From NCBI GenBank assembly GCA_937136445.1, contig CAKZOQ010000206.1, positions 1 to 9,545 of the forward strand: a stretch of DNA of 9,545 nucleotides, written 5' to 3'. Below are positions 1 through 6,098 of this stretch, one piece after another. Both the position numbers and the translations under genes were made by a program. The stretch's first letter is position 1. Each line of letters starts with the position of its first letter. The stretch is from an uncultured Gemmatimonadota bacterium (GTDB lineage: Bacteria; Gemmatimonadota; Gemmatimonadetes; Longimicrobiales; Gaopeijiaceae). The notes beneath the pieces were generated by a model. That model saw nothing but the letters and a program-made list of their open reading frames with translations. It did no database searches and was not told the DNA's origin.

Positions 1-655
1 CCCGGGCTACCGAGGCCGGCGTGCCTCCGGTGGCCACCCAGACCGGGAGGGGCTTCTGGAAGGGTCGGGGATAGACGCCGCGGGCCTCGATGCCCGCCCG
101 GTGCCGGGAGCCTTGCCACTCCACCACCTCGTGGGCCCGGACCTCCAGCAGGAGGCGGAGCTTCTCCTCGAAGAGCTCGGCGTAGTCCTCGAGCTCCTGC
201 CCGAAGAGGGGGAAGGACTCGGTGAAGGAGCCGCGCCCCACCATGATCTCGGCGCGCCCCCGGGAGAGCTGGTCCAGGATGGCGAAGTCCTGGAAGACTC
301 GAACCGGATCGTCCGAGCTCAGGACCGACACCGCGCTGGTCAGCCGGATGCGCTCCGTCCGCGCGGCGCCGGCGGCCAGGACCACCGCCGGGGAGGAGAC
401 GGCGTAGTCCGGGCGGTGGTGTTCGCCCACGCCGTACACGTCGAGGCCGACCCGGTCGGCGGTCTCCATCTCCGCCACCAGCTCCCGGATGCGGGGGCCC
501 GCTCCCACCTGCCGGCCCGTGGCGGGGTCCAGATCGGTCTCGGCGAAGGTGAAGATGCCCAGTTCCATGGCGTACGGAGGCTCCCGCGGGGAGGGTGGCA
601 GGATGGTGTTCTTCTGGACCCGAACGGAGGGCCGCGGTTCCTCCCCTGGGCTCAT
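1..655 (-). CDS. LLM-class flavin-dependent oxidoreductase (N-terminal part, cut by window edge)
   Basis: Luciferase-like monooxygenases are TIM-barrel enzymes that use reduced FMN or F420; the substrate cannot be read from sequence. 218 residues are visible and the C-terminus lies beyond base 1. Family signatures, counted from the 655 start: strand 1 ELGIFTFAE at 31-39, GEHHRPDY at 77-84, the SRGRAEIMVGRGSF segment at 131-144, FGQELEDY at 151-158 and YPRPFQKPLPVWVATGG at 195-211. All are typical of bacterial LLM oxidoreductases of the GEHH type. Start choice: the ATG at 655 has a strong GGAGGT seven bases upstream. The ATG at 568 gives the conventional family N-terminus but has only a GGGAG about 12 bases away. 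Using 655 adds a 29-residue Pro/Arg-rich extension. The family call is firm, the start is not. The gene is divergent from the aminotransferase at 774. Confidence 0.88.
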   Translation of the reverse strand, partial: MSPGEEPRPSVRVQKNTILPPSPREPPYAMELGIFTFAETDLDPATGRQVGAGPRIRELVAEMETADRVGLDVYGVGEHHRPDYAVSSPAVVLAAGAARTERIRLTSAVSVLSSDDPVRVFQDFAILDQLSRGRAEIMVGRGSFTESFPLFGQELEDYAELFEEKLRLLLEVRAHEVVEWQGSRHRAGIEARGVYPRPFQKPLPVWVATGGTPASVAR

Positions 656-662
656 CGCCGGG

Positions 663-668
663 ACCTCC
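663..668 (-). promoter_or_regulatory. Ribosome binding site for the LLM oxidoreductase
   Basis: The minus strand reads GGAGGT here, seven bases before the ATG whose first base is 655. It is the best Shine-Dalgarno match near this gene and favours the upstream start over the conventional one at 568. Confidence 0.55.
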
Positions 669-773
669 ACCTGCGGGGCTGCGGGTGTGGGGTCCGGGGA
701 TTGCTCCTCGGGGTCGGAAGGGGGAGCTTCCCAGCGTCCCGCAGTCCTCTCTCGACATTGTCCCGAGCCCCCT

Positions 774-2072
774 ATGCGCAGGAACATCCTCCACGTCGGC
801 GCCGGCAGCCTCCGCTACGAGATCCGGGAGATCGTCGCCGCTGCCCACCGCCTGGAAGGGCTGGGCCGCGAGGTGGTCTGGGAGAACATCGGCGACCCGG
901 TAGCAAAGGGCGAGATTCCGCCGGAGTGGATCCGCGACATCGTCTCGGAGCTGGTCCACGAGCCGCGCTCGTGGGGCTACTGCGACACCCAGGGGGTGCC
1001 GGAGGTGCGGGCCTTCCTGGCGGAGCAGGTCAACGCCCGCGGCGGCGTCCAGGTCGGCCCGGAGGACATCATGTTCTTCAATGGTCTGGGGGACGCCATC
1101 GCCAAGGTGTATGGCTTCCTCCGTCGCGAGGCCCGGGTGCTGGGGCCGTCTCCAGCCTACTCCACCCACTCCTCTGCCGAGGCCGCCCACTCGGGCTACG
1201 ACCACGTCACCTACGACCTGGACCCGGAGAACGGCTGGCTCCCGGACCTGGAGGACATCCGCAACAAGGTCCGATACAACGATTCCATCGCAGGCATCCT
1301 CCTCCTGTCGCCGGACAACCCCACCGGGGCGGTCTACCCACGGGCCATGCTGGAGGAGATCGCCGCCATCGCCGCGGAGAACGACCTCTTCGTCATCGCC
1401 GACGAGATCTACGCCAACCTCTGCTGGGACGGCAGCCCGCCGCTGCACATGAGCGAGTGGATCGGCGAAGTGCCGGCGCTGGCCATGAAGGGGCTGAGCA
1501 AGGAGTACCCCTGGCCCGGAGCCCGCTGCGGCTGGCTCGAGGTCCTCAACAAGGACCGGGACCCGGTCTTCCGGCAGTACGTGGAGAGCCTGCTGGCCGC
1601 GAAGCGACTGGAGGTCTCCTCCACCACCCTCCCACAGCTCTCCATCCCCCGGGTCATGGGCGACCCTCGCTACCCGGAGCACCTGGAGCGGCGACGGCAG
1701 ATGTTCGCCTCCCGGGCCGACGAGGTGGTGGCGGCGCTGGGCGACTGCCCCCACATCGTCCTGAACAAGCCCCAGGGGGCCTTCTACTTCACGGTGATGT
1801 TCGAGGACGGCCTCCTGGACGGGACCATGACCCTCGCCATCGAGGACGACGGCGTGCGGTCCGAGGTGGAGGAGATGGTGGAGGGCGTGCGGCCGGACAA
1901 GCGTTTCGTGTACTACCTCATGGGCGCCACCGGCATCGTGGTGGTCCCCCTCTCCGGCTTCCAGTCCACCCACCACGGGTTCCGGGCCACCCTCCTGGAG
2001 AACGACGCCGACCGGCGGAGCTGGATCTTCCGGTCCCTCCGCCAGGCCATCGACGCCTACGTGGGGAGCTGA
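774..2072 (+). CDS. Pyridoxal phosphate-dependent class I/II aminotransferase
   Basis: 432 residues, a normal length for a fold-type I aminotransferase, which moves an amino group between an amino acid and a 2-oxo acid in the cytoplasm. Visible active-site elements: N182 in DNPTG (181-185), D210 and Y213 in IADEIY (208-213) contacting PLP, the Schiff-base lysine K243 in GLSKEYPWPGAR (240-251) with phosphate-binding R251, and R404 in HGFRATL (401-407), the expected substrate carboxylate arginine. The N-terminal IGDP (39-42) and the WGYCDTQG region (67-74) also fit. The sequence resembles the AlaA/AspC-like superfamily, but specificity (alanine, aspartate, aromatic or methionine) cannot be assigned. 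The ATG at 774 is chosen because family homology begins there and the open frame upstream of it looks non-coding. There is no clear Shine-Dalgarno. It is convergent with the flavodoxin-fold gene, 37 bases away. Confidence 0.93.
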   Translation: MRRNILHVGAGSLRYEIREIVAAAHRLEGLGREVVWENIGDPVAKGEIPPEWIRDIVSELVHEPRSWGYCDTQGVPEVRAFLAEQVNARGGVQVGPEDIMFFNGLGDAIAKVYGFLRREARVLGPSPAYSTHSSAEAAHSGYDHVTYDLDPENGWLPDLEDIRNKVRYNDSIAGILLLSPDNPTGAVYPRAMLEEIAAIAAENDLFVIADEIYANLCWDGSPPLHMSEWIGEVPALAMKGLSKEYPWPGARCGWLEVLNKDRDPVFRQYVESLLAAKRLEVSSTTLPQLSIPRVMGDPRYPEHLERRRQMFASRADEVVAALGDCPHIVLNKPQGAFYFTVMFEDGLLDGTMTLAIEDDGVRSEVEEMVEGVRPDKRFVYYLMGATGIVVVPLSGFQSTHHGFRATLLENDADRRSWIFRSLRQAIDAYVGS

Positions 2073-2109
2073 CGGAGGAGTCCCCTGACCGGGCCGGGAT
2101 CGCGCCGCC

Positions 2110-2859
2110 TCAGCTCCGGTGCTCCGGGTTGGGAAAGGCCATGTCGCACCCGGCGTCCCAGCGGTCGCGGCGGTTCCCGTAGCCGGGGACCCCTCCCGCG
2201 TCCTTCAGCATCCGGGCCAGGTGGAGGAGGTTCCAGCTCATGAAGGTGGTGTTCCGGTTGGTGAAGTCGTTCTCGGGACCGCCGGAGCCGTCGTCGAGGT
2301 AGCTGGGGCCCGGCCCCACCTCCCCGATCCAGCCGGCGTCGGCCTGAGGCGGCACCGTGTAGCCCAGGTGCTGGAGGGCGTAGAGGACGCCCATGGCGCA
2401 ATGCTTCACCCCGTCCTCGTTCCCGGTGACGACGCACCCGCCTACCCGACCGTAATAGAGGTACTGGCCCTTCTCGTTGAGTTGGCCGGACATGGCGTAG
2501 AGGCGCTCGATGAACCGGCTGCATTCCGAGGACCGCTCACCGAGCCAGATGGGGGTGCCGAGCAGGAGGATGTCGGCGTCCAGGACGCGCTCCACCAGCT
2601 CCGGCCAGGCATCCACCTCGGCGCCGTGCTCGGTCATGTCTGGATGGACGCCAGGAGCGATGGGATGATCCACCGGGCGCATCTCCTCCACCTCCACACC
2701 CACCTCCTGGAAGATCGCCTTGGGGATCTCCATGAGGCCCGCCGTGTGGGATCGGCGCGGCGTCTGCTTCAGGGTGCAGTTCACCAGGAGGGCGGAAAGG
2801 TGGGAGAAGTCGTGCTCCCGCTCGTCGCACATCTGTTGCTGCCGCTCGTCGAGGGCCAT
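2110..2859 (-). CDS. Flavodoxin-fold NAD(P)H-dependent FMN reductase family protein
   Basis: 249 residues. The protein has the Rossmann-like flavodoxin/FMN-reductase pattern. Strand 1 is LSALLVNCTLKQTPRRSHT (21-39), with the phosphate-binding loop after it. ADILLLGTPIWLGERSS (95-111) contains the TPxWxG flavin-contact motif of WrbA- and FMN_red-type proteins. GGCVVTGNEDG (140-150) forms the next strand and loop. Such proteins bind FMN and pass electrons from NAD(P)H to flavins, quinones or metals; the acceptor here is unknown. The C-terminal third (about 180-249, rich in Gly, Asn and Asp) is longer than in WrbA. Start: the ATG at 2859 has GGAG six bases upstream, whereas the more distal in-frame GTG at 2913 has none. 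The gene is divergent from feoAB, so a role in ferric iron reduction is possible but only inferred from position. Confidence 0.85.
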   Translation of the reverse strand: MALDERQQQMCDEREHDFSHLSALLVNCTLKQTPRRSHTAGLMEIPKAIFQEVGVEVEEMRPVDHPIAPGVHPDMTEHGAEVDAWPELVERVLDADILLLGTPIWLGERSSECSRFIERLYAMSGQLNEKGQYLYYGRVGGCVVTGNEDGVKHCAMGVLYALQHLGYTVPPQADAGWIGEVGPGPSYLDDGSGGPENDFTNRNTTFMSWNLLHLARMLKDAGGVPGYGNRRDRWDAGCDMAFPNPEHRS

Positions 2860-2865
2860 GCGGTG

Positions 2866-2869
2866 CTCC
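2866..2869 (-). promoter_or_regulatory. Ribosome binding site for the flavodoxin-fold gene
   Basis: GGAG on the minus strand, six bases before the ATG at 2859. It decides the start in favour of 2859 over the in-frame GTG at 2913, which has only a C-rich stretch upstream. Confidence 0.6.
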
Positions 2870-2964
2870 GGTCGAAGGTGGGATGCCGCTGCAAGGGAGG
2901 ACGTGGCTGCCACCGGGGAAAGGGGTGGGACAGGGTACCCGTTCCATTGGATCCCGCCTCGGGC

Positions 2965-3004
2965 TTTCGCCGTCGCTCGCCAGGCCGTAGGTTAGTTGAG
3001 AACC
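2965..3004 (+). promoter_or_regulatory. Candidate feoAB promoter with possible metalloregulator site
   Basis: This lies in the 169-base divergent region between the flavodoxin-fold gene and feoA. A weak sigma-70-like pair is visible: TTTCGC (2965-2970), a 17-base spacer, then TAGGTT (2988-2993). Over the -10 lies GTAGGTTAG (2987-2995), which matches 8 of 9 bases of the left half of the DtxR/IdeR iron box (TTAGGTTAG). It is followed by AACC at 3001-3004, making a loose GGTT-N7-AACC inverted repeat. The right half does not follow the DtxR consensus, so regulator identity is open. Both assignments are tentative, but feo operons are commonly iron-repressed. Confidence 0.25.
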
Positions 3005-3028
3005 GATTTCATCCTCACCGGCACACCC

Positions 3029-3271
3029 ATGAGCGACGACCTTCGATTGGCACAGGTTCCCATCCGGAAGACGGTGGAGCTCGTGCGCATGGAGCTTCCG
3101 GAGGAGCAGGCTCGCTCCCTCATGGAACGTGGGGTCCTGCCGGGGTGCCGCATGTGCCCCCTGCGTGTGTCGCCCTCCGGCGACCCCGTGGTCCTGGTGG
3201 ACGGGACGGTTCTCGCGCTCCGGCGTGAGCTGGCGCGCTGCCTCTGCGTGAAGACCACCGACCCGGCCTAG
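3029..3271 (+). CDS. feoA: Ferrous iron transport protein A (FeoA)
   Basis: 80 residues, the usual size of a stand-alone FeoA, a small cytoplasmic SH3-like beta-barrel that supports FeoB-dependent Fe2+ uptake. The family pattern is visible: MELPEEQARSLMERGVLPGC (21-40) is the region before the barrel, with the leucine- and glycine-spaced 'mexxG' turn. It is followed by PLRVSPSGDPVVLVDGTVLALRRELARCLCV, which carries the typical GDP-x-x-V...G..LALRRE..A signature. The ATG at 3029 is chosen because it gives the conventional length. An in-frame TTG at 2996 would add 11 residues and has no better ribosome site. Neither start has a clear Shine-Dalgarno. The stop codon is 11 bases before feoB, so the two are almost certainly co-transcribed. 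No FeoC is visible. Confidence 0.9.
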   Translation: MSDDLRLAQVPIRKTVELVRMELPEEQARSLMERGVLPGCRMCPLRVSPSGDPVVLVDGTVLALRRELARCLCVKTTDPA

Positions 3272-3282
3272 CTCCAGCTCCG

Positions 3283-5220
3283 GTGACCCCGCCGACCTCC
3301 TCCCCCCCGTCTCCGGGGGCGGCCCCGGCGTCCCCCGACGCCTCCACCCACCAGCCCCTGGTGGCGCTGGTGGGGCCGCCCAACGCCGGGAAGACCACCT
3401 TCTTCAACCAGCTCACCGGGCTGCGCCAGAAGGTGGCGAACTACCCCGGTGTCACGGTGGAGAAGCATGTGGGTCGGGTCGAGGTGGACGACACCCGGGT
3501 GGAGCTCCTGGACCTCCCGGGCGTGAACGGGTTCTCTGGGCGCTCCCTGGACGAGCGGGTCACCATGGATGCCCTGGCCGGCACCATCGAGGGGATGCGT
3601 CGTCCCGACGCCGTGGTCCTCATCGTCGATGCCACCCGGCTGGAGACCCAGCTCATGCTGGCGGAGCCGGTCCTGGAGGAGGGCCTTCCCACCCTCCTCG
3701 TCCTCAACGTCATCGACGAGTTCGAGGCCCGGAACGGCCGCATCGACGACGAGGTTCTGGCGGAGGAGTTGGGGGTGGAGGTGGTGCGGACCTCGGCGCG
3801 GACGGGACGGGGACTGGACCGGGTGCGGACCTTCCTGGTGGAGACCAGCCGGCATCCCCGCTGGGAGTCGCCTCTGGGCCACTCGCCCGCCGGGAGCGAG
3901 GCCGCCGTCACCCTCCCCATGATCGACGTCCTCAGCGCCCGCCGCCGTCGGATCCGAGACGCCCTCCAGAAGGCGGGGTATATCGCGCCGGCCATGTCGG
4001 GGCTCACGGAGAAGCTGGACGGGGTGTTCCTCCACCGGGTGGCGGGGCCCCTCATCTTCCTGGCCGTCGTCCTCCTGGTCTTCCAGGCCATCTTCACCTG
4101 GGCGGTGCCCCTCATGGACGGGGTGGAAGGCCTCATCGGTCTCACGGGGGGCTGGGTGGCCGGCGCCCTCCCCCAGGGCCTCCTCCGGTCGCTTCTGGTG
4201 GACGGTGTCTGGGCGGGGGTGGGCTCGGTGGTGGTCTTCCTGCCCCAGATCCTCATCCTCTTCTTCTTCCTGGGCATCCTGGAAGACACCGGGTACATGG
4301 CCCGGGCTGCGGTCATCGCCGACCGCTCCATGGAACGGGTCGGGCTCCAGGGGCGGGCCTTCCTCCCCCTCCTCTCGGGCTATGCCTGCGCCGTGCCGGC
4401 CATCCTGGCGGCCCGGACGGTGGAGAATGAGCGCGATCGGCTCGCCACCATCTTCGTGACACCCTTCATGACCTGTTCGGCGCGGCTTCCGGTCTACGCC
4501 CTCCTCATCGCCGCCTTCATTCCGGATCGTGCCGTGCTGGGCCCCTTCCTGGGGGCGCGGGCGCTGACACTCCTCGGGCTCTACGCCCTGGGGATCGCCG
4601 CCGCGGTGGGGACCGCCTTCCTCCTCCGGCGCACCTTCCTGAAGGGGAAGGGCTCGGACTTCCTCATGGAGCTGCCGCCCTACCGGCTCCCCTCCATGAA
4701 GTCCGTTCTCTTCCGCCTCTGGGACCGCTCCTGGATCTTCCTGAAGCGCGCCGGGACGATCATCTTCACCGTCACCGTCGTCCTCTGGGGCCTCACCCAG
4801 GTGCCCCGGATCGACGGGGCTCCGCCCACGGTCCGGGACAGCGCCCTGGGGCAGGCGGGCCAGCTCATCGAGCCCGTCATCGCGCCCCTCGGATTCGACT
4901 GGCGGGTGGGGGTGGGGATCGTCTCCTCGCTGGCTGCCCGGGAGGTCATCGTCGGAAGCCTGGGCACCATCTACGGGGTCGAGGACGCGGGCGAGGACTC
5001 CTTCGAGCTCCAGGATGCCCTCCAGGGAGCCATGAGCACCGAGGCCGCGGTGGCCCTCCTCATCTTCTACGTCTTCGCCCTCATGTGCCTCAGCACGACG
5101 GCGGTGATGAAGCGGGAGACGGCGGGGTGGAAGTGGCCGATCTTCCAGTTCGCCTACATGCTGGTGCTGGCCTACGGTGGGGCCTGGGTGGCCTACCGCC
5201 TCCTCCTCCTGGGCGGATAG
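3283..5220 (+). CDS. feoB: Ferrous iron transporter FeoB (GTPase-permease)
   Basis: 645 residues, shorter than E. coli FeoB (773) but complete in domains. It is an inner-membrane Fe2+ transporter with an N-terminal G domain. G motifs: G1 GPPNAGKTT (31-39), G2 threonine in GVTVEK (56-61), G3 DLPG (77-80), G4 NVID (142-145), G5 SARTG (171-175). A helical spacer follows, then the membrane domain from about 250. Gate 1 is SGYACAVPAILAAR with the PFMTCSARLP segment (365-403), and Gate 2 lies around SSLAAREVIVGSLGTIYG (548-565). The cysteines thought to line the pore appear at C369, C398 and C602 (LMCLSTTAVMKRET). The GTG at 3283 starts a 24-residue Pro/Ser/Ala-rich leader before the G domain. No Shine-Dalgarno is visible, so translational coupling to feoA is likely. 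Confidence 0.97.
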   Translation: MTPPTSSPPSPGAAPASPDASTHQPLVALVGPPNAGKTTFFNQLTGLRQKVANYPGVTVEKHVGRVEVDDTRVELLDLPGVNGFSGRSLDERVTMDALAGTIEGMRRPDAVVLIVDATRLETQLMLAEPVLEEGLPTLLVLNVIDEFEARNGRIDDEVLAEELGVEVVRTSARTGRGLDRVRTFLVETSRHPRWESPLGHSPAGSEAAVTLPMIDVLSARRRRIRDALQKAGYIAPAMSGLTEKLDGVFLHRVAGPLIFLAVVLLVFQAIFTWAVPLMDGVEGLIGLTGGWVAGALPQGLLRSLLVDGVWAGVGSVVVFLPQILILFFFLGILEDTGYMARAAVIADRSMERVGLQGRAFLPLLSGYACAVPAILAARTVENERDRLATIFVTPFMTCSARLPVYALLIAAFIPDRAVLGPFLGARALTLLGLYALGIAAAVGTAFLLRRTFLKGKGSDFLMELPPYRLPSMKSVLFRLWDRSWIFLKRAGTIIFTVTVVLWGLTQVPRIDGAPPTVRDSALGQAGQLIEPVIAPLGFDWRVGVGIVSSLAAREVIVGSLGTIYGVEDAGEDSFELQDALQGAMSTEAAVALLIFYVFALMCLSTTAVMKRETAGWKWPIFQFAYMLVLAYGGAWVAYRLLLLGG

Positions 5221-5235
5221 GACCGCCACGCCCGA

Positions 5236-5261
5236 GACCCGCCCTACCTGGGCGGCGGGTC
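5236..5261. terminator. feoB: GC-rich stem-loop after feoB
   Basis: GACCCGCC (5236-5243) pairs perfectly with GGCGGGTC (5254-5261) around a 10-base loop, starting 16 bases after the feoB stop. No U-run follows. It may form part of the transcription end for feoAB or protect the 3' end, together with the larger hairpin at 5273-5307. Confidence 0.4.
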
Positions 5262-5272
5262 CTCCCATGCGA

Positions 5273-5307
5273 AACGACCCGCTCCCCGGGATGGGGAGCG
5301 GGTCGTT
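5273..5307. terminator. Perfect 15-bp hairpin, probable bidirectional terminator
   Basis: AACGACCCGCTCCCC (5273-5287) and GGGGAGCGGGTCGTT (5293-5307) are exact reverse complements around the 5-base loop GGGAT. The hairpin sits between the convergent ends of feoB (5220) and the GPP34 gene (5333). The A/T-rich base of the stem gives short U-rich runs on both strands (GUCGUUCGGUGUU on plus; a comparable GUUUCG on minus). It is therefore a likely terminator for both operons, although the U-tracts are short. Confidence 0.75.
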
Positions 5308-5332
5308 CGGTGTTCGTGGCCGGAGCCGGACG

Positions 5333-6025
5333 TCAGGCCACCGATTCCTCGGCGGAGAGGACGGCTTCCTTCGTGGCCCGCAGGACGGCACGCTCGGCCT
5401 CCAGCGCCTGGTCCCGCTGCTCCTCCGTGAGGTCGACGGCGGACTTCACGATGTTGCGGATGTGGTCCATCCGAGAGATGAGCTTCTCGGCATCGAAGAC
5501 CTTCACCAGGATGTCGCCCGCGCCGGCGAAGGCCGTGAGGAACGCGGTACGTACGTCCGAGGCCTCGTCCTCGAAGACCGCTTTCCGGACACGACCCATC
5601 ACATCGTCCCGAAGCTCCGGGTCGAGGTCCGCGTAGACGGTACGCCGGAAGATGAGGCGCACCCGGCCCTCGTGCTCTTCCAGCGCATTCTTGCGGCAGA
5701 GCTGCCGCGCCACGCGCAGGTAGAGCTCGTCGTGCTCCGCGAACCGACCGACCCAGACCTCGGGGTTGGTCCGCCGCGTGGCGTTCACGAGCTGCACCAG
5801 GGCGGCGTCCAGAACCGGGTCGCCCGTCGCCTTTGGCTGGGTCACGGTGACCAGATGCTGACCGGTGCCGGGCTCCAGCTGCACGCGTCCCTGGAGCATG
5901 AGCTCCGCCAGGATCGCGCCACCGAGCGCGTACCGGTAGTGGGTTTCCTCCAGGAGGATCCCCGTCCGGTCCGTCAGGACCATCAGGAGGACTTCTTCAG
6001 GTAGAGTCAGGGGGTGCTGCGCCAT
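5333..6025 (-). CDS. GPP34 family (GOLPH3/Vps74-like) protein
   Basis: 230 residues, all helical in character, covering one GPP34 domain. Family features: LTLPEEVLLMVLTDRTG at 6-22, LGGAILAELMLQGRVQLE at 34-51, TGDPVLDAALVQL at 67-79, the arginine-rich LRVARQLCRKNALEEHEGRV at 103-122, and a C-terminal helical bundle (150-225). Eukaryotic members bind PI4P at Golgi membranes and retain glycosyltransferases; the role in bacteria is not established. In a by-eye alignment from memory, the PI4P-contacting Trp and nearby Arg of human GOLPH3 fall on Glu26 and Gly35, while arginines persist near 104-112. The ATG at 6025 is used because GGAG lies four bases upstream and homology begins immediately; an in-frame TTG at 6052 is less likely. 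The gene follows prfC by 73 bases on the same strand, so co-transcription is possible. Confidence 0.82.
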   Translation of the reverse strand: MAQHPLTLPEEVLLMVLTDRTGILLEETHYRYALGGAILAELMLQGRVQLEPGTGQHLVTVTQPKATGDPVLDAALVQLVNATRRTNPEVWVGRFAEHDELYLRVARQLCRKNALEEHEGRVRLIFRRTVYADLDPELRDDVMGRVRKAVFEDEASDVRTAFLTAFAGAGDILVKVFDAEKLISRMDHIRNIVKSAVDLTEEQRDQALEAERAVLRATKEAVLSAEESVA

Positions 6026-6098
6026 GGATCTCCAAGCTTCTAGGGGACTCAAAGACCTTCAAATGTAACGACTTCGAGCCACAACCCGAAACGGGAGG

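Noticed and set aside
716..731. GGAAG/CTTCC stem upstream of the aminotransferase
   Set aside because: Five-pair stem with no supporting context; expected by chance in this composition.
101..2182. Long plus-strand open frame (about 690 codons) over the LLM gene and the aminotransferase
   Set aside because: Composition is Gly/Arg/Pro/His-rich as expected for a frame shadow in high-GC DNA, and it overlaps two recognisable genes in other frames.
3268..5391. Long minus-strand open frame (about 700 codons) opposite feoB
   Set aside because: It is an antisense shadow of feoB with Glu/Gly/His/Arg-rich low-complexity translation and no family resemblance; it also runs across the terminator hairpin.
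6085..6095. CCCG-AAA-CGGG stem after prfC as a terminator
   Set aside because: Only four base pairs and no U-run; too weak to call.
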